In this document: positions 37,001-44,369 of the stretch, piece by piece
Position numbering within the stretch: position 1 is the first letter of the stretch
Layout of the letters: each line of letters opens with the position of its first letter
Assembly: GCA_965223215.1 (NCBI GenBank)
Contig: CBDCVZ010000010.1
Coordinates: 4,030,001 to 4,094,000 of the forward strand
Direction of reading: 5' to 3'
Length of the DNA stretch: 64,000 nucleotides
From: JABDMH01 sp965223215
Lineage (GTDB): Bacteria; Bacteroidota; Bacteroidia; Chitinophagales; Saprospiraceae
Made by a program: the position numbers and the translations under genes
The notes under the pieces: generated by a model
Seen by the model: the letters and a program-made list of their open reading frames with translations, nothing else
Database searches by the model: none
What the model was told of the DNA's origin: nothing

Positions 37001-37407
37001 CCTCGCGGTACATAATAGATATCATCTGAAGGCAATAATGAAATCAATGGTGATGGAGGCCGTTGATCAAATATTAATCTGATCGTATCTGCGAGTATTT
37101 TCAACCCCAAACGATAGATTTTTGCTCGATCATCTGGTGCCTGGTTTTGTACGTGGTCGCGACCTGCTTGACGTCTAAATCGATGAATATTATATACCAG
37201 ACGACCGGGCAAATTATATTTGTGACCTGTGTAAGCAATGATTGAAAATAAGGTGTGAAATTGCATACCCGTTTCGAGCACTGCTGCCTTGGCCAGATGA
37301 ACGAGGAGGTCTAATTCTGCCGCGATTTTATGGGAAGTAGTCTCTTTGCTTCTGGCGATATTTTGTAGCGCACGGTAGAAGACATCAGACGTTATCTGCT
37401 CATCCAT
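34063..37407 (-). CDS. Large nuclease-helicase: Cas4/Dna2-like PD-(D/E)XK domain fused to SF1 helicase
   Basis: The 1114-residue protein has an alpha-helical N-terminus of unknown type (1-250), then a PD-(D/E)XK nuclease core of the Cas4/Dna2/RecB kind with GRLDVL at 351-356 and IIELKSGK at 368-375. An SF1B (Upf1/Dna2-like) helicase follows at about 690-1110: GPPGTGKT at 705-712, DEAT at 825-828, GDHRQL at 849-854 and C-terminal SIDTVERFQGGARKIIIIS and LNVALTRAREQLI. The four-cysteine iron-sulfur pattern of Cas4 and Dna2 is not visible. It probably cuts and unwinds DNA ends in replication or repair; a defence role cannot be excluded. The start overlaps the end of the glycerate kinase gene by 8 bp, so both are cotranscribed. 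Confidence 0.88.
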   Translation of the reverse strand: MDEQITSDVFYRALQNIARSKETTSHKIAAELDLLVHLAKAAVLETGMQFHTLFSIIAYTGHKYNLPGRLVYNIHRFRRQAGRDHVQNQAPDDRAKIYRLGLKILADTIRLIFDQRPPSPLISLLPSDDIYYVPRGSVVQFKKHQRVLVVDKDEKSECLIGLNAEAVDQSVKIKYNLPDRNENFNASIALLGQDIPLPTEINLIDIEIDDQGFYLPKAFILDPDFLIDITAVAEASKEKIAGELVYLTRKFLPVIPNKNLMLGNIANFFLDEIMSDQTLDFRTLIGQVFGLNPIAFSLFDDTTAREIVQRAQKHFVNLKMVVKRSLPKHGIEIEHCFLEPTYYSDRYGIQGRLDVLHDNPNIGDDASIIELKSGKPYRANVYGLSHNHYIQTLLYDLLIKSASDDQLRPTNFILYSGIDTNHLRFAPAVRSQQYEALAVRNQLVATDRKLAAADQFISHPAGFNSFFNQGVSQARGFLLRDIQLLRDRFDKLSIVEQKYFLAMVGFIAREHRLAKIGIEGEKRNNGQASLWLNTLAEKESEFNIISYLVIKENKTTDSDPTIILRKSARSSELANFRKGDLGLLYPVQENKSPLGNQLFKGTILEIDENQLIFRLRAKQFNSQIFEQFDFWNIEHDSLDSSFLGLYRSLYHFMGFDLRARQKYLTIKPPAPAREVKWEIKPEMTAEQNRIIREILAAEDYFLLWGPPGTGKTSIMLRFLVGYLVEKTPEKILLVAYTNRAVDEICRALDKLGPEIQNQSVRIGSRYSTDQDFVEMLLGYKMKDISTRDQLKTLLGSQRIVVGTASSLMGRIELFELMHFDRIIVDEATQMLDPMMAGLLPRFKKVLLIGDHRQLAAVVTQKKSERIINDQTLLSIGVVDLGDSYFERVYRRCEEEGWDWALAKLTHQGRMHREIMTFPRDHFYDGELKILPEEEDTLRQSRPLPLTTDGNKLDNILASRRVSFIPICSEELFRSKTNAAEAKLTGEIIVKLFALYEKSEQLLAPQDIGVITPFRAQIAKIREELASRDLDPNQFSIDTVERFQGGARKIIIISLCINAEQQLESLVSVSSDGIDRKLNVALTRAREQLIVMGNPEILNRNPIYRAYINTYRVEI

Positions 37408-38533
37408 CGCAACTCCATTGTTTTCTCAGATGCATGATTTGACTCACTGTGAAGACAATATCGGCATAGGCCCCTGAACTCGCCTCGTCCAGGGTACGAA
37501 GTCCCTTTTGAACGGATAGGGCAGCTAAAAGGCCAGATGCTCTGATGGCAGCCGTGTCCAATTCAACCGCACCACATATAGCAACTACGGGTACCTGTGC
37601 TTGCTGAGCCAACTGAATGACTCCTTGAATAACCTTGCCACCAGAGGTTTGCCAATCCAATCTTCCTTCACCGGTGAGGATCAGATCGACATCGCGCATT
37701 CGATCCAAAAGTCGAACCTGATCGGCAATATAAGGGAAGCCCGGAGCCAAAGTAGCTCCTAACATGGCATGTAATCCACCTCCCACACCACCTGCCGCTC
37801 CTGCACCGGCCATATCGTGGATGGCAGTTCCCAATTGGATATGAAGTAACTCTGCCATGTGTAACATACCTTCCTCCAGGGTTATCATTTGCTGAGCGCT
37901 TGCACCCTTCTGTGGTGCATAGGTCGCCACCGCTCCTGTTGGTCCGACGAAGGGATTGTTAACGTCGCACAAGATGGTCAATGGTACTTCATGCCAAAGC
38001 GGTCTTTCGGGTAATTCAATGTGGTGAATCTTACTTAAAGTCCCTCCAGTTGGTAGAAAAGCCTTGCCTTCTTGGTCGCGGAATATCACCCCTAGCGCAT
38101 AAGCAATTCCGGTACCTGCATCATTAGTTGCACTACCACCAATACAGATCGCTACTTTTTTGGCACCTTGTTGGATGGCATGGTAAATTAGCTCTCCTGT
38201 TCCCAAGGTGGTTGTCAAGAGGGGATTTCTCAAAGTCGGAGACAACTGTGGCAACCCTGATGCTTGCGCAAGCTCGACGTAGGCGATGTTTTCATGCAGT
38301 AAATAGGTGCACTCAATTTTCCTTTGCAAAGCATCGTTGACCACGCTGGCACGTCGCTGACCACCCAAGGCTAGTTCTAATGCATCCAAACTTCCTTCGC
38401 CTCCATCTGCGATCGGTACCAGGTCACATTTAGCCTGGGGAAACACCTCCCCTACACCCTCGTGCATGGCCATTGCAACTTGGTGGCTGCTGGCACTGCC
38501 TTTAAAGCTGTCTGGACAAATGAGAATCTTCAT
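37400..38533 (-). CDS. Glycerate kinase (GarK/GlxK type)
   Basis: The 377-residue protein matches type I glycerate kinase along its whole length: MKILICPDSFKGSASSHQVA at the start, VPIADGGEGSLDAL, CIGGSATNDAGTGIAYALG, AGAAGGVGGGLHAMLGA, DLILTGEGRLDWQTSGGKV and a C-terminal Ala-rich helix. It phosphorylates D-glycerate (to 2- or 3-phosphoglycerate, depending on the member), joining glycerate or glyoxylate use to glycolysis. It is the first gene of a two-gene minus-strand unit with the nuclease-helicase, with no clear functional link to it. Confidence 0.92.
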   Translation of the reverse strand: MKILICPDSFKGSASSHQVAMAMHEGVGEVFPQAKCDLVPIADGGEGSLDALELALGGQRRASVVNDALQRKIECTYLLHENIAYVELAQASGLPQLSPTLRNPLLTTTLGTGELIYHAIQQGAKKVAICIGGSATNDAGTGIAYALGVIFRDQEGKAFLPTGGTLSKIHHIELPERPLWHEVPLTILCDVNNPFVGPTGAVATYAPQKGASAQQMITLEEGMLHMAELLHIQLGTAIHDMAGAGAAGGVGGGLHAMLGATLAPGFPYIADQVRLLDRMRDVDLILTGEGRLDWQTSGGKVIQGVIQLAQQAQVPVVAICGAVELDTAAIRASGLLAALSVQKGLRTLDEASSGAYADIVFTVSQIMHLRKQWSCDG

Positions 38534-38556
38534 ATGGCGCGAAAGATAGGTTTCAA

Positions 38557-39489
38557 ATGTTAATTTTACGGCCCATGGACGAGATTGATAAGTTAGTTAT
38601 AAATTTCGACGAAGGTCAATTGTTCCTATTGAACATTTGCCTTGGTTTCTTAATGTTTGGAATTGCACTTGACTTAAGTCTTAAGGATTTTAAATATGTG
38701 GTCCAAAGACCCAGGGCTGTGTTGGTCGGTCTGACATCTCAGCTTGTATTATTACCCGTATTCACGCTGATACTAATTTATCTAATGCAACCGCCCTTCA
38801 GCATTCAACTGGGCATGCTTTTAGTGGCTGCCTGTCCGGGAGGGAATGTATCAAATTATATGGTTCATAGAGCTCGGGGAAATTCCGCGCTTTCCATCAC
38901 AATGACCTCGATCGTCACCTTAGCTGCCGTCCTAATCACACCTTTGAGCTTCTACGTTTGGACCAATATTTTGAAGACTCCGCCGAACTTTACCACAGAT
39001 ATCTCGGTTGATTTTCTTTCGATGATCCAAATCATCATCCAGATTATCATCATACCGCTGGCCATCGGTATGTTTATCAGCCGCCGTCTGCCGAAAATTA
39101 AGAGTCTCATCATCCGACCCATTAAGATCTTTTCTCTAATGCTATTGATTGGCATCATCGTATTTGCGCTGATCGGCAATACAGAGATCATTAAGTCGCA
39201 TCTCAGTGTCGTATTCTTTTTAGTCTTACTCCACAACGGGCTAGCCTATGTTTTAGGATACCAATTCGCTGGGCTATTTAAGTTGGGATTTAGAGATAAA
39301 AGAGCCATCTCTATTGAGACCGGCATTCAGAATTCGGGATTAGGCCTGATCCTGATTTTTAATTACTTTGCAGGTTTAGGTGGCATGGCTTTGGTAGCTG
39401 CCTGGTGGGGAGTTTGGGACATTATCTCAGGATTTATCCTCGCAAACTATTGGGCACATTATCAGGTGGAAAAGCATGTGCCAGCGTAG
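38557..39489 (+). CDS. Bile acid:sodium symporter (BASS) family transporter
   Basis: The 310-residue protein has nine or ten membrane helices and the BASS pattern: FLMFGIALDLSLKDFK near residue 30, QLGMLLVAACPGGNVSNYM at about 85-105 and EtGIQNSGLGLIL at about 248-262, which contain the conserved Pro/Gly crossover and sodium sites. Members import organic acids, sterols or pantothenate-like compounds with sodium. Substrate is unknown. A second in-frame ATG at 38575 is an equally good start. Divergent from the glycerate kinase gene with 23 bp between the starts. Confidence 0.88.
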   Translation: MLILRPMDEIDKLVINFDEGQLFLLNICLGFLMFGIALDLSLKDFKYVVQRPRAVLVGLTSQLVLLPVFTLILIYLMQPPFSIQLGMLLVAACPGGNVSNYMVHRARGNSALSITMTSIVTLAAVLITPLSFYVWTNILKTPPNFTTDISVDFLSMIQIIIQIIIIPLAIGMFISRRLPKIKSLIIRPIKIFSLMLLIGIIVFALIGNTEIIKSHLSVVFFLVLLHNGLAYVLGYQFAGLFKLGFRDKRAISIETGIQNSGLGLILIFNYFAGLGGMALVAAWWGVWDIISGFILANYWAHYQVEKHVPA

Positions 39490-39545
39490 ATAACATCTCA
39501 TCGGATTTTGTTGCTCATTACTTTTTTTCAAGCAAAAATTTGGAT

Positions 39546-40880
39546 ATGTCAGTAGATTTGTTGGGTGCTTTGCGAGACCAGTTAGGCGGCCTATTCGCTG
39601 AAAAAGTTAGTGGCACAGTGAACGAATCAGTCGAGTCGACAGCGCAGGCTCTGGCAGATATCCTACCTGTTATTCTCACGGCGGTGGTCGAAAAGGGTGA
39701 ACAACCTGACGGTGGCAAGAATTTGATTGACTTCATCAGCACTAATTCACTTCATGGAGATTTACTGGATGAGACAGATGCGGTGTTGAGTAGTACAGCC
39801 AAAACCAACCAACTACTAGGCACTGGTAATCGTGTGCTGAATTTCATCTTTAATCGAAGCAGTGGTGTCTTTGATGATGTACTTGACATTACTACGCAAA
39901 GATCAAATATTGCGAGGTCGTCGGTAAGCTCTTGCATAAAATTGGTTGGGCCATTGATCTTAAGCCAAATTGGTAAAGAGGTAAAAAGTCAGGGATTGAA
40001 TGCTGATGGATTAAGTCAATTGCTACAAGACCAGAAATCGACCCTTCAAAATAACGTCCCCAAAGAATTATGGACAAAGTTTCAACTCAAAGAATCAACT
40101 CCCCAAGAAATTGCTAAAACTGAGGATTCATCGGTGGAGGTCGCAGTCAATGCAGAGCAAAAACAAGATGAAGTAGCCAATATTTCTGGCCTCAGTCGAC
40201 GCGAAAAACTAATCCCTTGGTTTGTCCTGGTCACTACTGCTGGCTTGTTGTGGATCGGCATGCGAAGTTGTGGGGGCCTACCGAGAGATGCCGATGGAAA
40301 CGTGATTGTAGATGGCGAAAAAGTATCCCTCATCGAAAAACCTACCCCGGCCTCGGAGGCCGAACTACCTAAACAACAAACTCAGGATCAGCGTGTGGCA
40401 CCACCCAGTCAAGGGCGGCAGGTGCAGGATGGAATAGCATCAATCGTATTGCCCTCTCAAGAACAAATCACAGTAGCTGAAAACGGAATGATTGACGAAT
40501 TGTACCAGTATATTACCAGTACCAGTTTCGATCCGGATCGCAAGTTCACACTGAGGAACATTGTCTTTGAACCCAAATCTGCAGCAATTCCGTCATCGGC
40601 AAACAAAGTCCTTCAAGATCTTGGCCTGCTCCTCAAGGCATTCCCAGCCGTGCAGGTGCGCATTGAAGGCCATACGGATGATCGAGGCAACGGAAATGAA
40701 AATCTAACCATAAGTGAGAAGCGGGCATTGGCCATCAAACAAAGTTTGAGTAATGAAGGCATTGGCACCGAGCGCATTAGGAGTGTGGGTGTTGGTGAAT
40801 CGAGACCCATTGCTTCAAATGCTACTGAGGAAGGTCGGTCGCAAAATCAGCGCATCGATTTGGTGGTGACCCAAAAATAA
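39546..40880 (+). CDS. OmpA-family protein with N-terminal DUF937 domain
   Basis: I take the ATG at 39546 (MSVDLLGALRDQLG), which opens the DUF937 domain directly; the frame extends to 39405 but that part overlaps the transporter gene. The 444-residue product has DUF937 at 1-175, a single membrane helix at about 222-240 (LIPWFVLVTTAGLLWIGM), a Pro/Gln-rich linker and a C-terminal OmpA-like peptidoglycan-binding domain at about 335-440 (NIVFEPKSAAIP, VRIEGHTDDRGNGNENL, RAL near the end, SVGVGESRPIA, NQRIDLVV). The OmpA part should bind peptidoglycan in the periplasm, while DUF937 stays in the cytoplasm. It may anchor the envelope; DUF937 function is unknown. No outer-membrane barrel is present. 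Confidence 0.88.
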   Translation: MSVDLLGALRDQLGGLFAEKVSGTVNESVESTAQALADILPVILTAVVEKGEQPDGGKNLIDFISTNSLHGDLLDETDAVLSSTAKTNQLLGTGNRVLNFIFNRSSGVFDDVLDITTQRSNIARSSVSSCIKLVGPLILSQIGKEVKSQGLNADGLSQLLQDQKSTLQNNVPKELWTKFQLKESTPQEIAKTEDSSVEVAVNAEQKQDEVANISGLSRREKLIPWFVLVTTAGLLWIGMRSCGGLPRDADGNVIVDGEKVSLIEKPTPASEAELPKQQTQDQRVAPPSQGRQVQDGIASIVLPSQEQITVAENGMIDELYQYITSTSFDPDRKFTLRNIVFEPKSAAIPSSANKVLQDLGLLLKAFPAVQVRIEGHTDDRGNGNENLTISEKRALAIKQSLSNEGIGTERIRSVGVGESRPIASNATEEGRSQNQRIDLVVTQK

Positions 40881-41000
40881 GTGATCTATTGATGCCCAGG
40901 TGCTCTATGTCGTCACCACGATTGCACCATTTTCATTCTACCCCTTGATTTATTGGGCAACAGTTAACATATTGAAGGCTAAAACGTTCTATAAATAGGC

Positions 41001-42218
41001 TTGAAGAACTTCCTGTACTATATCGTTTTGTTGCTTTTGTGCCCGACTCTGAGCACCGCTCAATCTCTGGTACTACGAAAGTTAACGCATTCCGTGCAGT
41101 TTCCATATGAGTCTACCGGTGATTTCCTCTTATTGGATGTGCGCTTCAAAAATGTCTTACCTCTGAAATTTATTTTTGACACTGGCTCGGAGCATACCAT
41201 TCTATTCAAGAAAGAATATGCGGATCTACTTGGCATTCGCTACGAGAAGCGTATCCCTTTGATGGGGTCTGATTTGTCACAAGAAATATACGGTTACATT
41301 GCACGAGGTATTCCTCTAAACATCGAAGGAAATGCCATCGCAACCTCTGATATTTTAGTGCTCGAAGAAGACTACCTCGGTCTGGAAGAATTTACCGGAA
41401 TCAATATTGATGGAATCATTGGTGCCAACATTTTTCGTCACTATGTGCTCTTTATCAACTCTAAAAAAGGTCGGATTCATCTGATTAATCCTGAAAAGTT
41501 TAAGATCCCAAAAAGTTATATTAAGATTCCGATCCAAGTGTATAAAAACAAACCGTATATCAAGGCAGATGCACGCATCGGTCAAAACCATGTAGCACTG
41601 AAACTATTGATGGATACCGGCGCAGGATTGCCTCTCCTCCTCTATGCTAATTCGCACCCGGACCTAGCCCTACCCGAAAAAACCATAACCGGCAGCCTCG
41701 GTACCGGATTAGGCGGAAACCTAATGGGTTACATCGGCCGGACCGATTTATTTACTTTCGATGAATTTGAATATGCCAGTTTGATCACCAGTTTTCAAAT
41801 GATTGAACTTGATAGCATCACCCATATGAATTTACAAAGGAATGGTATTATGGGTAATTCACTTCTTTCAAGGTTTAACTACTACATCGATTATTACCAT
41901 GAACTGCTTTACATAAAACCGCTCCGACGATTCAAGCGAAAATTTAGTTTTGACAAGAGCGGCCTCATTGTAGCTGCCACTGGCAGGGATCTCAAAGATT
42001 TTATCATTCAGCAGATTCTACCGAACTCCCCAGCCGAGGAAGCCGGTCTTATGGTCGGAGATGTGATCAAGAAATTGCAAGGGGTGCCCACAAATTTTTA
42101 TTCACTTACTGGAATCAACTCCACACTCTCAAGCCGCGAGGGAAAAAGAATTAGATTGACCATTGCGCGTGAGAAACAAAGAAAAAAGGTGAAATTTAGG
42201 CTGAAGACCCTAATCTGA
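41001..42218 (+). CDS. Secreted retropepsin-like aspartyl protease with PDZ domain
   Basis: The start is a TTG at 41001, since an in-frame stop lies just upstream (40992) and a signal peptide (MKNFLYYIVLLLLCPTLSTAQ-like, cleaved near residue 20) begins there. The 405-residue product has two retroviral-type aspartyl protease halves with FIFDTGS (Asp60) and LLMDTGAG (about Asp206), and a PDZ domain at about 320-390 (QILPNSPAEEAGLMVGDVIKKL). Such proteins occur widely in Bacteroidota and act in the periplasm or at the outer membrane; targets are unknown. The next gene starts 4 bp after the stop. Confidence 0.87.
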   Translation: MKNFLYYIVLLLLCPTLSTAQSLVLRKLTHSVQFPYESTGDFLLLDVRFKNVLPLKFIFDTGSEHTILFKKEYADLLGIRYEKRIPLMGSDLSQEIYGYIARGIPLNIEGNAIATSDILVLEEDYLGLEEFTGINIDGIIGANIFRHYVLFINSKKGRIHLINPEKFKIPKSYIKIPIQVYKNKPYIKADARIGQNHVALKLLMDTGAGLPLLLYANSHPDLALPEKTITGSLGTGLGGNLMGYIGRTDLFTFDEFEYASLITSFQMIELDSITHMNLQRNGIMGNSLLSRFNYYIDYYHELLYIKPLRRFKRKFSFDKSGLIVAATGRDLKDFIIQQILPNSPAEEAGLMVGDVIKKLQGVPTNFYSLTGINSTLSSREGKRIRLTIAREKQRKKVKFRLKTLI

Positions 42219-42222
42219 CAAC

Positions 42223-42711
42223 TTGACCGAAGCATCTCTGTCTAACTCGCAATTAAAACACCTCATTACCATCGAAATCGTATGGTGGCTCATCGCTGGT
42301 AGTCTTTGCGCCCTGGTCCTCTTTCCAGTATATCGATCAGCTCCGAATTATCCATTTTACTGGATCAACATCTTATTCATTGCACTCTTCGTAATGTTGG
42401 TCCGCTATATTTTTTTTCTTAGATACACCTTTATTGCCTACAGCCAATACGTAAAAATTGCGTTGATATTTGTTAGTGTCCCACTGATTTTTAACCTGAT
42501 CAATAATTTGAACTATTTTATAACCTACATTGATGATCAGACGTATGATTCTTTTTTGGGGCATTTAGATCGCAAACGATACGATGAGCTAGGGACCTAC
42601 ATTAAAACTCAGATGTTGTTATTTGGAGTGGGAAGCACGATCAGTGCTATTTTCTTTCCCATCAGGATGATCATTTCTATCTGGAGAGTGAAAAACCGCA
42701 ACTCCGTTTAG
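42223..42711 (+). CDS. Small four-helix membrane protein, family not recognised
   Basis: The 162-residue product has about four hydrophobic helices (residues 17-38, 44-68, 75-98 and 128-150), separated by a polar loop rich in Asp/Tyr (YIDDQTYDSFLGHLDRKRYDE). No known family motif was recognised. The only reasonable start is a TTG at 42223, four bases after the stop of the protease gene, so the two are probably coupled and may function together. The hydrophobic pattern and composition support a real gene. Confidence 0.65.
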   Translation: MTEASLSNSQLKHLITIEIVWWLIAGSLCALVLFPVYRSAPNYPFYWINILFIALFVMLVRYIFFLRYTFIAYSQYVKIALIFVSVPLIFNLINNLNYFITYIDDQTYDSFLGHLDRKRYDELGTYIKTQMLLFGVGSTISAIFFPIRMIISIWRVKNRNSV

Positions 42712-42719
42712 TTCGCGGC

Positions 42720-42754
42720 AAAAAAAAAGCAGCAGAATACTTTTACTCTGCTGC
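42720..42754 (-). terminator. Rho-independent terminator after the small secreted protein gene
   Basis: GCAGCAGA at 42729-42736 pairs with TCTGCTGC at 42747-42754. Read on the minus strand, the hairpin is followed by nine T residues (42728 to 42720). It ends transcription of the gene at 42787-43137 and overlaps the 3' side of the convergent plus-strand unit. Confidence 0.88.
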
Positions 42755-42786
42755 CGTATGAAAAAGCTCTACCTCAACTAAATTCT

Positions 42787-43137
42787 TTAGTCAGCTTTGA
42801 AGATGATGCTCATATTGTACATGTTATCTTCCTTGGGTGCCGACTTAACCTTTTTATAATTTAATCTGGACTTAATAAAGGAATCCAAATATTGGTTATT
42901 TGTTCCGGTTGAAACTACGACAATCTCACTGTCATCATTAAGCATAAATCTGATACGGACCTTTTCCATAGCGATGCCATGTGCAGCCAACTGCGGTGAC
43001 TTAACTAACTTAATGACTTGATCACGCAAATCAGTGATCTCCTGAGGTTCGTCACCATCATGTGCATAGGTGGGTGTTGACACAAAAGAGAGGGCAAGAA
43101 CAGCTACAACAAAGCCGAACAACTTTACTGTTTTCAT
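42787..43137 (-). CDS. Small secreted protein with TonB-C-terminus-like fold, function unknown
   Basis: The 116-residue product has a signal peptide (cleavage after TYAH or near residue 25) and a mature part of about 90 residues. The segment VRIRFMLNDDSEIVVVSTGTNNQYLDSFI resembles, in pattern, the periplasmic C-terminal domain of TonB-like proteins (strand, Asp-rich turn, strand, then a Leu-Asp helix). A clear terminator follows. Similar small secreted proteins occur in this phylum, often highly expressed, but I cannot assign a role. It lies alone on the minus strand. Confidence 0.7.
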   Translation of the reverse strand: MKTVKLFGFVVAVLALSFVSTPTYAHDGDEPQEITDLRDQVIKLVKSPQLAAHGIAMEKVRIRFMLNDDSEIVVVSTGTNNQYLDSFIKSRLNYKKVKSAPKEDNMYNMSIIFKAD

Positions 43138-43287
43138 AGTTTATTTTTTAGGTTAAGAAATCCACTTCAAATCGAAATAGAACTTTTGCAACTGTTTTCG
43201 GTAATAAGGACGACCCTATTTAGCAGAAAGTTGCAAGAGGTATAAGATTTAACGATTAAACTGCTAGATCATTAGATAGAATCACAT

Positions 43288-43608
43288 CTAAGCGGGACCA
43301 AATTTTGCACGACATTCTCGCCTCGACCTGGATGGACCGTATTCAATACTGAGCTGAAACTCATTTGCGATTTGAGCAGAGCTCATAAAAGAATATTCCA
43401 TTGTAAACCAGCACTTTGTAGGGGTCCAAAACCAGAGAATTTTTGAAGGACTGATGTGAACGAACTTATTTTTGAAGTGAATAATCTCACCTATTTCTTC
43501 ATTGACCATTGACATCAAGATCGGCATGGTTCGCTGCAACTGTGAATCGCTTGAAAGAATGCTGTCGACCAATTGCTCTAATGATCGAGAGATTTGATCT
43601 ATTGGCAC
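43288..43608 (-). CDS. Hypothetical protein of 106 residues
   Basis: The open frame reads like a plausible soluble protein: an amphipathic helix (ISRSLEQLVDSILS), a beta-rich centre and a basic C-terminus (SRSRRECRAKFG). No family was recognised and there is no strong start or promoter signal. Its neighbours are unrelated small genes. The region 43138-43790 has no better candidate, so I keep it with low confidence. Confidence 0.35.
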   Translation of the reverse strand: MPIDQISRSLEQLVDSILSSDSQLQRTMPILMSMVNEEIGEIIHFKNKFVHISPSKILWFWTPTKCWFTMEYSFMSSAQIANEFQLSIEYGPSRSRRECRAKFGPA

Positions 43609-43790
43609 GCTTAGTCCGATAATCTAGAGTTACTATTAAGCGCGGACTCATTTCAAGAAATATGTAAAATTAGTGTCAGACCGCTGAAAGATCGGTCAAT
43701 AGCCATAAGAAACCTGCGATTTGATTTTCCTCTTTTTTCTGAGTCGTGTGAAAAGATGGTGTTGAAATTGAATTTTTAAACGAAATTGAG

Positions 43791-44165
43791 ATGAACCATG
43801 ATAAAATCTTGATTATGTCACTCGTAAAAAACTTCAATTCGTATCGGACCAGCATGAATGAGCGCATTAGCAAGGCAGACAATAAGGTTTTGAAAAGATT
43901 CTTCAGTCTGGACAACCAAACTTATCAAGATGGAGCACTCCCAGCCAAAACAAAGGAGATGTTGGGCTTGGTGGCTTCGATGGTGCTCAGGTGTGACGAC
44001 TGTATTAAATATCACTTGGGGGTACTGTATGATCTTAAGACTACCACCGAAGAGATTATGGAGATTTTTTCAGTGGCAAATGTGGTGGGAGGTTCCATCT
44101 GCATTCCGCACACTCGAAGAGCACTAGAATATTGGGATGCCTTAGGAGAACAAGGAGGGATTTAG
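43791..44165 (+). CDS. Carboxymuconolactone decarboxylase family (AhpD-like) protein
   Basis: The 124-residue protein has the CMD fold pattern with the redox motif RCDDCIKYHL (CxxC followed by a His) at about residues 71-78, preceded by LPAKTKEMLGLVASMVL. AhpD-like proteins with CxxC act as peroxidase partners or thiol reductants; without other context the partner is unknown. An in-frame ATG at 43815 is an alternative start that would remove eight residues. The gene stands alone between small hypotheticals and the esterase operon. Confidence 0.88.
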   Translation: MNHDKILIMSLVKNFNSYRTSMNERISKADNKVLKRFFSLDNQTYQDGALPAKTKEMLGLVASMVLRCDDCIKYHLGVLYDLKTTTEEIMEIFSVANVVGGSICIPHTRRALEYWDALGEQGGI

Positions 44166-44284
44166 CCGGCGTATGATTTTTCAGGTCATCTAATCCATGA
44201 CCTGGAAATGGAAATGGAGTTTGATGGTCACGCCGAAAAAAAGTGGTATCCAAATACTAGGAGAATCACCGATCACCTTAAAAA

Positions 44285-44292
44285 TAACTTTG
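44285..44292 (+). promoter_or_regulatory. -7 promoter element (TAACTTTG) before the esterase gene
   Basis: The octamer matches TAnnTTTG exactly and is 78 bp upstream of the chosen start at 44370. It lies inside the longer open frame from 44208, so it also argues against that longer start. Confidence 0.45.
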
Positions 44293-44369
44293 CACGTACC
44301 CGCTCTAATGGTCATCTCCTAGCATCCCATCCTCAGAATTTATTAACTTCTACACAAATTTTTATCTGC

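Noticed and set aside
34063..37407. Cas4 of a CRISPR system
   Set aside because: The nuclease is fused to a helicase, no other cas gene or array is in the window, and the neighbour is a glycerate kinase gene.
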